A stretch of DNA of 64,000 bases from JAOPZW01 sp963764585 (GTDB taxonomy: Bacteria > Actinomycetota > Thermoleophilia > Solirubrobacterales > Solirubrobacteraceae). The stretch is taken from contig CAVXTB010000008.1 in NCBI GenBank assembly GCA_963764585.1, forward strand, positions 186,001 through 250,000, given 5' to 3'. Each line of letters starts with the position of its first letter. Positions within the stretch are counted from its first letter, which is position 1. Shown one piece after another: positions 25,134 to 33,119 of this stretch. A model generated the notes under the pieces. That model searched no databases, had not been told where the DNA came from, and saw nothing but the letters and a program-made list of their open reading frames with translations. A program made the translations under genes and the position numbers.

Positions 25134-26294
25134 TCACAGAATCCGAGCGACCGACGCCTCGAGCAGCTCCTCGACCGCTCGGCCGTCGCGTCCGTCGAGC
25201 GACACGTCGGTCGGGAGGTTGACGATCTCGTCTGCCACCCGCTCCGCCACGGGGTGCTCGCCACGGCGATAGCCCCACAGCTCGAGATCGCCGGCGATCG
25301 GATAGAGCGGCGAGTGAAACCAATCGCCGAGCAGCACGCCGCGGCGATTGGCGTCCGCCACGAAGGCGTCGCGTTCGACGACGCGCAGCGGATAGCGAAG
25401 GAAGGCGTGCTCCGTCCCGTCAGGCTCGCACGCCGGCGTGCGCCGGTGCGCGACCAGCCAGGCCGAGTAGCGCTGCGCCGCCGCCCGCCGCCCGCGGATC
25501 CTCGCGGCCAGGGTCGTCAGCCGGCGGGTGGCAAGGCGCGCCTGGAACGCGGACATCCCCGCCACGAACGACTCCGGCAGCACCGTGCCCTCGAGCTCGC
25601 CGCCGCCGGACGAGCCGGGGACCAGCCCCGCCCGGCTGATCGTGCGGTAGACGGAGCGCCCCGCTCGCAGCGTGCGCGGCGTGGCGAGCCGCTCGCGCGC
25701 GAAGAGCATGGCCCCCAGCAGCGCGCGATCGAGCGCGCGCGGCTCCGCGGCGGAGCGCTCGAGCGCGGCGAGCGCGGGGGCGAGCTCGGGATCGGTCGTG
25801 ACCGCGATCCCTCCAAGCCCCGTGGAGATGGGCTTGCTCCACTGCGTCGAGTAGAACGCCGCGGCTGCCGCCGCGCCGTTGGGCCGGCCGCGGTAGGTGC
25901 CGCCGAGCCCATGCGTGCAGTCGTCGACGACGACCGCTCCATGCGGGCGCGCCGCCGCGGTCAGCGCGTCGAGGTCGGCCGACAGACCGAAGGTGTTCTG
26001 TGCCAGCACCACACGCGTCCGAGGGCTCATCGCGCTGGCCACGGCGGCCGGATCGGCGGTGTAGGTCGCCTCGTCGATGTCGACGTAGACGGGCGTCGCG
26101 CCTGCATAGATGATCGCGTTGGGCACCGCCACGCACGTGAAGGCCGGGACGATCACCTCGTCTCCGGGGCCGATTCCGAGGCCCCGCAGGATCGCGTAGA
26201 GCGCCACGCGGCCTCTCCAGAACAGCGTGACGTGCTCCGGCGGCACGCCGATGAGGTCGCCCATCGCCTTACGCAGCTCGTCGCGGGGCGTCAC
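25134..26294 (-). CDS. DegT/DnrJ-family aminotransferase-like protein (second copy)
   Basis: A 386-residue PLP-fold protein. FWRGRVALYAILRGLGIGPGDEVIVPAFTCVAVPNAI matches the N-terminal PLP/substrate region. VVVDDCTHGLGG holds the acidic residue (Asp124/125), and FYSTQWSKPISTGLGG holds the expected Schiff-base Lys154. It is divergent from the 7162-8328 copy and belongs to the branch with the W-S-K motif and a long helical C-terminal insert. It could make a different amino sugar. It is coupled to the GT4 gene upstream (ATGA overlap at 26291-26294) and lies 47 bp before the lipoprotein gene. Confidence 0.85.
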   Translation of the reverse strand: MTPRDELRKAMGDLIGVPPEHVTLFWRGRVALYAILRGLGIGPGDEVIVPAFTCVAVPNAIIYAGATPVYVDIDEATYTADPAAVASAMSPRTRVVLAQNTFGLSADLDALTAAARPHGAVVVDDCTHGLGGTYRGRPNGAAAAAAFYSTQWSKPISTGLGGIAVTTDPELAPALAALERSAAEPRALDRALLGAMLFARERLATPRTLRAGRSVYRTISRAGLVPGSSGGGELEGTVLPESFVAGMSAFQARLATRRLTTLAARIRGRRAAAQRYSAWLVAHRRTPACEPDGTEHAFLRYPLRVVERDAFVADANRRGVLLGDWFHSPLYPIAGDLELWGYRRGEHPVAERVADEIVNLPTDVSLDGRDGRAVEELLEASVARIL

Positions 26295-27502
26295 CGCTCG
26301 TCGCCCAGCAGGATGTCCGCGAGCCCGTCGGCGAGGCGCCCGTAGTCGTGGCGCTGCTCGACGTACGCGCGCGCGTTGGCCCCGAGCCGCTCGCGCTCGG
26401 CCGGCGAGCAGGCGGCCAGCGATCGGATGGCGTCCGCAAGCGCGGACGGGTCCTCCGGCGCGACCGTGCGCCCGCAGTCGGCTTCGCGCACCGGCTGGTT
26501 GGCGGCATCGGCCGCGAAGAGCACCGGCCGGCCGGCCGCCATGTAGTCATAGAGCTTGTTCGGCGAGACGCCGAACCGGTACAGCGAGCTGCGCCGGTAG
26601 CCCACGTAGCACGCGTCGAACAGCTCGAGCGCCGCTGCGACCTGCAGCTTCGGTATGGGTCCGACGAAGGTGAGGTTGCGCAGGCCCGCCGCGCGCGCGG
26701 CCAGCTGGTCGCGCTCGGGCCCGTGGCCCACCACGACGACCTGCGCCTCGTCGGGTGCGAGCAGGCGCGCCGCGTCGACCAGCGTCTCGAGCACGTTCGC
26801 TCGCCCGAGCGTCCCGACGAAGCCGACGGTGAACACGCCGGGGCGGATGGCGTCGCGCACCGCGCTCGGCGCGCCACCGTTCATCGAAGGTTCCGTCAGA
26901 TCGATGCCGTTGGGCAGATAGTGGAACTTCCGCGGGTCCATGCCGCGGGAGACCATGTGGCCGGCTGCCGCCGGCAGGACCGAGACGACGCGGTCCGCCT
27001 TGCGATAGCCGTAGTCCTCCAGCCACTGCATGAGCGCGACGAGTGGGTGCCACGTCGGGAGGCCGCCCAGCTCGCGCAGCGTCAGCGGCCAGATGTCACG
27101 CACCTCGAAGACCAGGCGCGCGCCGAACCGGCGAGCCCAGCGCGAGGCGACCGGCAGCGGGAAGAGCGATGGCGACGACACCAGGATCGCGTCGGGCCGC
27201 GGCAGCCGGTCGACCGGAAGGCGCTCCAGGCGCAGGGCGAATGCGGCCATGTTGAGGACGCGGCCGACGCTGATGGCACGCTCGTAGCGCGGCACCGCCA
27301 CCCAGCAATAGGTCACGCCGTCGATGGGCTCGAGCGTGAACGGGCGCGAGACCTGCGGCGGCGCGGTGTACAGATGCGACCGGCTCCCTGAGACGACGAC
27401 GACCGTGTGGCCGCGCTGCGTGAGACCGCGCGCGAGGTGGTAATGCCGGTACTCCATGCCATGCCGAGGAGAGCCGGCGTACTGGTTGACGATCCAGACC
27501 AC
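26291..27502 (-). CDS. Glycosyltransferase family 4
   Basis: About 403 residues from GTG 27502 (VWIVNQYAGSPRHGMEYRHYHLARGL), a classical GT4 N-terminus of the type that binds UDP- or GDP-sugars. The body shows LVFEVRDIWPLTLRELG, SVLPAAAGHMVSRGMD, FHYLPNGIDLTEPS, VGFVGTLGRANVLETLVDAARLL and the donor-site region SPNKLYDYMAAGRPVLFAADA. The frame stays open upstream to ATG 27598, but the extra residues look non-conserved. It is the first gene of a minus-strand operon (GT4, DegT, lipoprotein, Wzy, FemAB, metallophosphoesterase). Confidence 0.88.
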   Translation of the reverse strand: MVWIVNQYAGSPRHGMEYRHYHLARGLTQRGHTVVVVSGSRSHLYTAPPQVSRPFTLEPIDGVTYCWVAVPRYERAISVGRVLNMAAFALRLERLPVDRLPRPDAILVSSPSLFPLPVASRWARRFGARLVFEVRDIWPLTLRELGGLPTWHPLVALMQWLEDYGYRKADRVVSVLPAAAGHMVSRGMDPRKFHYLPNGIDLTEPSMNGGAPSAVRDAIRPGVFTVGFVGTLGRANVLETLVDAARLLAPDEAQVVVVGHGPERDQLAARAAGLRNLTFVGPIPKLQVAAALELFDACYVGYRRSSLYRFGVSPNKLYDYMAAGRPVLFAADAANQPVREADCGRTVAPEDPSALADAIRSLAACSPAERERLGANARAYVEQRHDYGRLADGLADILLGDER

Positions 27503-27533
27503 GGATGAACGGGCTGGATGACTGATGGCGACG

Positions 27534-27589
27534 ACCTCCTCGCGCGGCGTGCGAAGCGAACCCCGGCTCCGAGCGGCGCCGTCATTATA
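27534..27589 (-). promoter_or_regulatory. Minus-strand -10 box and Shine-Dalgarno upstream of the GT4 operon
   Basis: On the minus strand a perfect TATAAT lies at 27584-27589, a rare AT-rich patch here, and a strong AGGAGGT lies at 27534-27540. The expected transcription start is near 27577. No ATG, GTG or TTG sits at the usual distance after the Shine-Dalgarno; the nearest in-frame start is GTG 27502. On the plus strand the same AT patch (TTATAT at 27585-27590) lies 6 bases before ATG 27597, so it may also serve the divergent gene. No clear -35 box is seen on either strand. Confidence 0.45.
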
Positions 27590-27596
27590 TGAGCGC

Positions 27597-28493
27597 ATGG
27601 AGGGGGGGTATCCCGACCGGTTCATGGAGCTCTTGGAGAGACGGGGGGAGCCGGCCACCGTGGTCAACGGAGCGATCTTCAAGCTCTACTCGGGCATGGT
27701 GGTCCCCTTCGGCCCCGCCAACGCGGACTACTCCCTGTCGCCCGAGGAGGGATCGCGCGTCCTGCGATCGCTCGGGGGAACGGTGCTGCGAACCACGTCC
27801 GGGTTCCTGCCCGATCGAGCCGCCTCGGGCTGGTACGCGGTGATCTGCCGCGAGTTCAAGGACATCGAGAGCATTCCCTCCTCGAACATGCGCAGCAAGC
27901 TGCGGCGAGCCCTCCGGAACTGCGAGGTCCGCAGGATGTCCTGCGAGGAGCTCGCGACCTCGGGCTACGAGGTCTATCGAAGGGCCTTCGACAGGTACGT
28001 GGGACCCGAGACCCCGGTCTCGCGGTCGATCTTCGCGGCGCACACGATGGCAGGCGAGGGCTTCGACGACGTCATCCAGCATTGGGCGGTGACGTGCGAC
28101 GGCGACCTCGCGGGCTACAGCTCCACCTACGTCTTCGGGAACATGGAGGCCGCGTACTCCGCGCTGAAGTTCCATCCCGACCACCTGCGCAAGTACGCGT
28201 CGTACGCCCTCTTCCACAGGATGAACGAGCACTATCTGGGCGAGCGCGGCGTGGCCTACGTCAACGACGGCTTCCGGTCGATCCTGCACGGCACCGAGCT
28301 CCAGGAGTTCCTCGAGCGCAACTTCGCCTTCGAGAAGGCCTACACCGGGCTCGCCGCCTTCTACCGCCAGCCCTACAGGACGTTCGTCCGCGTGACCTTC
28401 CCGTTTCGCAAGCTCATCGGGAAGCTCGACGAGCGCGCTCGGGCCATCTACGAGCTCGAACGCGTCGCCCGCGGCGCGCGGATGCGGGCCTAG
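27597..28493 (+). CDS. FemAB/GNAT-like acyl- or aminoacyltransferase
   Basis: About 298 residues from ATG 27597 (MEGGYPDRFMELLERRGEP). An ATG at 27525 is in frame but adds residues that look non-conserved. It contains the basic helix MRSKLRRALRNCEVRRMS, a GNAT-like core (HWAVTCDGDLAGYSSTYVFGNMEAAYSALKFHP), SYALFHRMNEHYLGERGVAYVNDGFRSIL and FLERNFAFEKAYTGLAAFYRQPY. It belongs to a GNAT-fold group found with exopolysaccharide genes. The acyl donor is unknown. It is immediately followed by the flippase (2 bases between stop and GTG), so it is probably the first gene of a plus-strand unit with the flippase and ATP-grasp genes. Confidence 0.75.
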   Translation: MEGGYPDRFMELLERRGEPATVVNGAIFKLYSGMVVPFGPANADYSLSPEEGSRVLRSLGGTVLRTTSGFLPDRAASGWYAVICREFKDIESIPSSNMRSKLRRALRNCEVRRMSCEELATSGYEVYRRAFDRYVGPETPVSRSIFAAHTMAGEGFDDVIQHWAVTCDGDLAGYSSTYVFGNMEAAYSALKFHPDHLRKYASYALFHRMNEHYLGERGVAYVNDGFRSILHGTELQEFLERNFAFEKAYTGLAAFYRQPYRTFVRVTFPFRKLIGKLDERARAIYELERVARGARMRA

Positions 28494-28495
28494 AG

Positions 28496-29851
28496 GTGTC
28501 GCTCCGCCGGGTCCCCAGCGCGGAATCCGCCGGCGACGGGGTAGCGACGTTCAAGCCGCCGTCCATCGCGGCCGGTGGCCTGGAGGCGCTGCTCTTCAAG
28601 GCAGCGGAGCTCATCTCGCAGGTGCTCTTGGTCGTGCTCACCGGCCGGCTCATGGGACCCTCGGGGCGAGGTCTCTACGCCCTGGCGTCGCTCAGCGTCG
28701 GCCTCTGCCAGGTCCCATTCGGCTCCGTGTGGATCGCCAACGCGGTCGAGCTGGCGCGCAAGCGCGCCACCCCGCGCGAGGTGTTCGGAGTCTCGGTCGT
28801 CGTCGCCGCGGGCGGCGGGCTGCTCACGTGCCTCGTGGCGCTGGCGATCTCGCCGCTGCTGGGCGATCGCTGGTGGGTGCTCGCCCTGCCGTCGCTGATC
28901 ACGCCGTTCGTGCTGCTGAGGGCCTACGAGGAGGGCATCTGGCAGGCACTCGGTCACGTGCGAGCCGTCAACGTCCTGCGGCTCGGCCGCGCCTCCCTGC
29001 CGTTCCTGTTCATCCTGCCGCCGCTGCTGGCCAACTCCTCCACGCGGATGACGATCGTCATCTGGGAGCTCGCGTTTGTAGTGCTGGCGGTGACCGCGTG
29101 GTTCAGGCTTCGCGCGTTCATCGGCGGCCCGCAGTTCCCGCGCAACCGCAGCGTCTACCGCCGCGTCACGCGGTACGGGCTGACGATCTCGGGCTTTCGG
29201 ATCGTGGAGGTCCTCAACGAGCGCAACGGGCTGATCGCGCTGGCGATCTTCTCGACCAACGCCGCGGTGGGCGTCTACTCGATCGCGGTCGCCGCGACCG
29301 AGGTCATGCTGCTGGCCACCGAAGCGCTGGCGCTGAGCACGTTCAAGCGCATCAGCAGCGACTCGCGCGACGCATCGGTGTCGCTGAGCATCCGAACGGT
29401 GCGTCACAGCGTGCTGCTCGTGGCCGCGGCGAGCGTCGTCGCGATCCCGGCCGCGTACATCGCGATCCCGTGGGTCCTCGGCGAGGGGTACGGCGAGGTT
29501 CCCCTCCTCCTCGTCCTGCTGACCCCCAACGTGCTGTGCCTGGCCGCCGTCAGGCCGCTGTACTCGTTCTTCCAGGTGCAGACCCAGAAGCCGGCGTCGA
29601 TGTACCGGATGGTGGGGACGGCACTGGTGACCAACACGGCGCTGAACGTCGCACTCGTGCCCGTGTGGGGCGCGCGCGGCGCCGCCGTCGCCGCCTCGGT
29701 GAGCGGGATCGTCGCAGTCGTCGTGGCCTTCCGTGCCTTCGCGGCGGAGTCGCACGCGCGCCTGGCAGACCTACGGCCGCGGCGTGCGGACATCGAGGCG
29801 TATGTCGAGCTCGCGTCGTCGCTGCTCGGGCGCCGTCGGCACGGGACGTGA
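28496..29851 (+). CDS. Wzx-like polysaccharide flippase
   Basis: A 451-residue polytopic membrane protein with about 12 to 14 hydrophobic helices, starting at GTG 28496 just after the previous stop. It resembles the MATE/MOP polysaccharide transporter family: AAELISQVLLVVLTGRLMGPSGRGLYALASL at the N-terminus, the central YGLTISGFRIVEVLNERNGLIAL region and the ending LVTNTALNVALVPVWGARGAAVAASVSGIV. It would move lipid-linked repeat units across the cytoplasmic membrane. Its TGA overlaps the ATP-grasp start (TGATG at 29849-29853). Confidence 0.9.
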   Translation: MSLRRVPSAESAGDGVATFKPPSIAAGGLEALLFKAAELISQVLLVVLTGRLMGPSGRGLYALASLSVGLCQVPFGSVWIANAVELARKRATPREVFGVSVVVAAGGGLLTCLVALAISPLLGDRWWVLALPSLITPFVLLRAYEEGIWQALGHVRAVNVLRLGRASLPFLFILPPLLANSSTRMTIVIWELAFVVLAVTAWFRLRAFIGGPQFPRNRSVYRRVTRYGLTISGFRIVEVLNERNGLIALAIFSTNAAVGVYSIAVAATEVMLLATEALALSTFKRISSDSRDASVSLSIRTVRHSVLLVAAASVVAIPAAYIAIPWVLGEGYGEVPLLLVLLTPNVLCLAAVRPLYSFFQVQTQKPASMYRMVGTALVTNTALNVALVPVWGARGAAVAASVSGIVAVVVAFRAFAAESHARLADLRPRRADIEAYVELASSLLGRRRHGT

Positions 29852-31083
29852 TGGCGCGCGGCGACGGGGATCCGCTCGCCGTCGTAATGGGCGACGTGGA
29901 CATGGTCCGGGCGCTGGGCGTGGCGGGCATCTCGAGCGCGTTCTTCGGCTTCGCCGACGACTCGGCACGCTTCTCGCGGCACGTCCGCGTGGCACTCCCC
30001 TGGATCGACCAGTGGGAGCGCCAGGAGGAGCTGGTCGAGGCATTGCTCGCGCTCGCGCTCGCCCAGCCGCAGCCGCCGGTGCTCTTCCCCCAGACGGACG
30101 CCGCGCTGCTGCTGGCGTCGCGCCACCGCCAGCGGCTCGCGGAGGGCCTGCGGCTGATGCTCGCCGATCGCGAGCTGATCGAGGAGCTGGTCGACAAGGG
30201 CCGCTTCGAGGCGCTGGCCGCTCGCCACGACCTTCCGGTCCCGCCCACCCAGCGCCTTCGCGCCGCACCGGACGCGCCGGCGCTCGACGTGCCCTTTCCG
30301 CTGATCGTCAAGCCGCTCACGCGGACGCCCGCGTGGACCAGCATGGCGGGGGCCAGCAAGGCGCTGCACGTGCGGGGGCGGGCGGACTTCGAGGCCCTCT
30401 GGCCGCGGTTGAGCGGCACCCGGACGGAGCTCCTGGCACAGCAGCTCGTCGCGGGTCCGGAATCCCACATCGAGAGCTTCCATGTGTACGTCGACGCCTC
30501 GGGATCGATCGCCGGCGAGTTCACCGGCCGCAAGATCCGCACCTTCCCGCGCGCCTACGGGCAGAGCACCGCGGTCGAGGTCGTCCCGCTCCCGGACGTG
30601 GCCGAGCTCGGGCGCGAGATCGTTCGCCGGCTGGCTCTTCGCGGCGTGGCGAAGCTCGACTTCAAGCGCGACGACGGCGGTCGGCTGCATCTGCTCGAGA
30701 TCAACCCGCGATTCAACCTCTGGCACCATCCCGGCGCTCTCGCCGGGGTGAACCTGCCGGCCATGGTCTACGCGGACCTCACCCGGCGCGAGCGCCCGCC
30801 CGCGGTGCGCGTGCACCGTCGCGTCATTTGGTGCGATCCGCTTCAGGACCTGCGGGCGATGCGCGCGGAGCGCATCTCGCCGCTCGCATGGCTGCGATGG
30901 GTGCGGGGATGCGAGGCGATCTCCGGCCTGGCGTGGGAGGACCCGCTCCCGTTCCTGCGCGGCAAGCTGTGGGCGGCGGTGTGGCGCCGGGTCTCGAGCC
31001 GGGCGATCAGGTTCGCGAGGCGATCCGGCGCATGCCGGATCGCGCCGCGAGCGCCACGCGGAACGGCGGGCTCATCCGAGTGA
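29851..31083 (+). CDS. ATP-grasp family ligase
   Basis: A 410-residue ATP-grasp enzyme. Visible elements are FPLIVKPLTRTPAWT (ATP lysine), TELLAQQLVAGPESHIESFHVYVD, and the C-terminal metal/ATP site KLDFKRDDGGRLHLLEINPRFNLWHHPG. Such carboxylate-amine ligases join amino acids or carboxylated sugars; carnosine-synthase-like proteins are similar. With the FemAB-like neighbours it may add amino-acid decorations to the glycan (inference). ATG 29851 overlaps the flippase stop. Its 3' end overlaps the convergent FemAB-like gene by 77 bp. Confidence 0.85.
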   Translation: MARGDGDPLAVVMGDVDMVRALGVAGISSAFFGFADDSARFSRHVRVALPWIDQWERQEELVEALLALALAQPQPPVLFPQTDAALLLASRHRQRLAEGLRLMLADRELIEELVDKGRFEALAARHDLPVPPTQRLRAAPDAPALDVPFPLIVKPLTRTPAWTSMAGASKALHVRGRADFEALWPRLSGTRTELLAQQLVAGPESHIESFHVYVDASGSIAGEFTGRKIRTFPRAYGQSTAVEVVPLPDVAELGREIVRRLALRGVAKLDFKRDDGGRLHLLEINPRFNLWHHPGALAGVNLPAMVYADLTRRERPPAVRVHRRVIWCDPLQDLRAMRAERISPLAWLRWVRGCEAISGLAWEDPLPFLRGKLWAAVWRRVSSRAIRFARRSGACRIAPRAPRGTAGSSE

Positions 31084-31984
31084 CGCTCAGGTACGGCGTC
31101 TGCCGCCCGCCGAAGCCGCGGAAGAAGCGCTCCACGGGCTGGAGCATCGAGCCGTGGAAGTCGAAGACATCGGTGTGCTCGCGCGCACGCATGATCGCTT
31201 CCCACGCGAGCAGGCTGCTCGCGCCACTGGTCCGCAGGTGCGCGTCGGCACCCGCGAGCAGGTAGTACGCGGCGCGCCTGTCCCATACCGCCCAGGCGAC
31301 GGCGTGGATCCGCCCGGCCTCGTCGCGCGCGAAGAGCATGGCGCCCGCGCCGCGCGGCGCGCAGGCGGCCTCCAGGCGCTCGAGCTCGGCGAGCGAGTGC
31401 GGCGTCGGGAGCCGCTGGCGCTCGTAGGTCCGCGACAGCACGTCGTAGAAGCGATCGACGCCGAGACCGTCCACGACCTCCAAGCGGTCGCGCGCCTTGC
31501 GGATCTCCCGGCGAACGTTGCCGCGCAGGCCCGACCACAGGGCATCGGTCGAGCTGAGGCCTTCCAGGCGGTAGGTGTAGCGCACCTCGAGCTGATAGCC
31601 GGCCCAGTAGAAGGGCAGCGCGTTGAGCATCGCCGGCGAGAACTGCTGCGAGAACGCGCACGCCGACGGGAGCCGCGCCTCGAGGTCGGCGAGCAGCTCG
31701 TGCTCGCTCGAAAGCGCGCGCGCCGGCTTCGCACTCGAGGGCTCGACCCAGGGTCCGAGCGTTTGCGTCAGGCTCGACTGGGTCAGCATCCGCATCCGCG
31801 GCCGCCCGCGCACGACATAGGGCAACCGCGCGACGACCGTCCCGGAGTGCTCGCACGTGACCTCGCCCCAGTGCCCCGGTGCGACGGCGTCGAGCCACCA
31901 CGGCTGCTGGAAGATGGCGTACGCTCGCTCGGTCTCGCCCGGACCGGAACTGCGGGTGGTCGGCGCTTCGGTCACGGCCGCCAT
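31007..31984 (-). CDS. FemAB/GNAT-like transferase, paralogue of the 13875-14876 protein
   Basis: A 325-residue protein closely similar in layout to the one at 13875-14876: AYAIFQQPWWLDAVAPGHW, SLTQTLGPWVEP, NALPFYWAGYQLEVRYTYRLEGL, the basic helix NVRREIRKARDRLEV, a coenzyme-binding-like region (IHAVAWAVWDRRAAYYLLAG) and the ending DVFDFHGSMLQPVERFFRGFGGRQTPYLSV. Both probably modify the same type of acceptor with different donors, or act in sequence. ATG 31984 lies 70 bp downstream of the nucleotidyltransferase stop on the same strand. The 77-bp antisense overlap with the ATP-grasp gene is long for a convergent pair. Confidence 0.85.
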   Translation of the reverse strand: MAAVTEAPTTRSSGPGETERAYAIFQQPWWLDAVAPGHWGEVTCEHSGTVVARLPYVVRGRPRMRMLTQSSLTQTLGPWVEPSSAKPARALSSEHELLADLEARLPSACAFSQQFSPAMLNALPFYWAGYQLEVRYTYRLEGLSSTDALWSGLRGNVRREIRKARDRLEVVDGLGVDRFYDVLSRTYERQRLPTPHSLAELERLEAACAPRGAGAMLFARDEAGRIHAVAWAVWDRRAAYYLLAGADAHLRTSGASSLLAWEAIMRAREHTDVFDFHGSMLQPVERFFRGFGGRQTPYLSVTRMSPPFRVALAARSGMRRIASRT

Positions 31985-32054
31985 GGGACACTCCTCACGC
32001 TAGCGCGCCCAGGCCCGAAGAGGCGCCACCTGCCGGCCGCTCAGCGCCGCTCGC

Positions 32055-32849
32055 TCACCGCGCCGCCGCGCGCCGCCTGGCCACCTCGTCGAGTGTCTCC
32101 TCGCCCCCCACCGCCGGGATCACGTCGTGCTCGGCCGGCGGCAACGGGTCGAGGCCGTACTTCTCCGGGTAGCGCTCGACGTCGGCGGAGGCTCGCTCGT
32201 ACTCGCCGACCGTGCCGATGTCGTACCAGTCGGCATCGCTCTGGAAGGCGGCTACGCGTTCGCCGGCCTCCAGCAGCCTCAGCACGAGATCGGGGAACTG
32301 GCACGCGCCGGGCGGCAGGAACTTCAGCGCGCGCTCGTCGTAGACGTAGGCGCCCATGCTGACCTCGTAGCGCAGCGATGGCTTCTCGATGTAGTTGTTC
32401 ACGAGGCCGTTGTCGGACTCGATCACGCCGAGGTCGATGTTGACGCGCTTGCCGCGCATCGCGACGGTCAGCGCGGCGCCTTGCTGCTCGTGGTGCTCGA
32501 AGAGCTCCCGGTAGTCGAGCGTGGTGAGCACGTCGCCGTTGACGACGAGGAAGCTTCCCTCGAGATCGGGCACCATCGCGAGGGCGCCGGCCGTGCCGAG
32601 CGGCTCGCTCTCCCAGTGGAAGGCGAGCCGGACCTCGGGCGGGATGTCCGCGTTGGCCAGGTAGATCAGGATGAGCTCGCCGAGGTGGTTCACGCACAGG
32701 TCGATGTGGTCGACGCCAGACCGCACCAGCGAGCGGATGAGGTGCTCGAGCACCGGGCGGTCGCCGATCGGCACCAGCGGCTTCGGGATCACGGTCGTGT
32801 AGGGCCGCAACCGCGTTCCGAGTCCTCCGGCCAGGATGACCGCCCTCAT
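32055..32849 (-). CDS. Sugar-1-phosphate nucleotidyltransferase
   Basis: A 264-residue nucleotidyltransferase with the signature LAGGLGTRLRPYT and PKPLVPIGDRPVLEHLI, the metal-binding VVNGDVLTTLDY, NNYIEKPS and DWYDIGTVGEYERA. The length fits single-domain mannose-1-phosphate guanylyltransferase or glucose-1-phosphate thymidylyl-/cytidylyltransferase-like enzymes without the C-terminal left-handed beta-helix. It makes an NDP-sugar for the locus. It is the first gene of a two-gene minus-strand unit with the FemAB-like gene and marks the right end of the glycan locus. Confidence 0.9.
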   Translation of the reverse strand: MRAVILAGGLGTRLRPYTTVIPKPLVPIGDRPVLEHLIRSLVRSGVDHIDLCVNHLGELILIYLANADIPPEVRLAFHWESEPLGTAGALAMVPDLEGSFLVVNGDVLTTLDYRELFEHHEQQGAALTVAMRGKRVNIDLGVIESDNGLVNNYIEKPSLRYEVSMGAYVYDERALKFLPPGACQFPDLVLRLLEAGERVAAFQSDADWYDIGTVGEYERASADVERYPEKYGLDPLPPAEHDVIPAVGGEETLDEVARRRAAAR

Positions 32850-32934
32850 CGAGGAGCCGCCCGGTCAGTCGGACACCACTGGGCGCTCCCCGGCGCTCTG
32901 CTACCGCTCATCCGCACCTTCCCCCCAATCTCTG

Positions 32935-32957
32935 AACCTGCGCAAAAGCTGCAGGTT
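32935..32957. repeat. Inverted repeat in the 270-bp gap upstream of the nucleotidyltransferase
   Basis: AACCTGC (32935-32941) pairs with GCAGGTT (32951-32957) across a 9-base loop. On the minus strand it lies in the probable 5' leader of the nucleotidyltransferase. A minus-strand CATAAT at 33001-33006 is a plausible -10 box, placing transcription start near 32995 and the hairpin some 40-60 bases into the leader. No known riboswitch consensus was recognised. The rest of the gap (32850-33119) shows nothing else I can name. Confidence 0.4.
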
Positions 32958-33119
32958 GGCTCATACCCGAGCCTAGGGCCCCGCGCCCCGGCGTGGGAGA
33001 ATTATGGGGTCTTCGGCAAGGGAAGCCCACAGAATGGGGAACCCAGTTCCAGAGTGATGGATGCGCCGGCCGGCCTCGCAGCTCGGTCGAGCGGCGCGGG
33101 GGCACGCCCCCCGGCGGGC

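Noticed and set aside
32850..33119. Leader of the nucleotidyltransferase gene considered as a riboswitch
   Set aside because: Only one 7-bp hairpin is clear, and no match to c-di-GMP, c-di-AMP or other consensus cores was found by eye.
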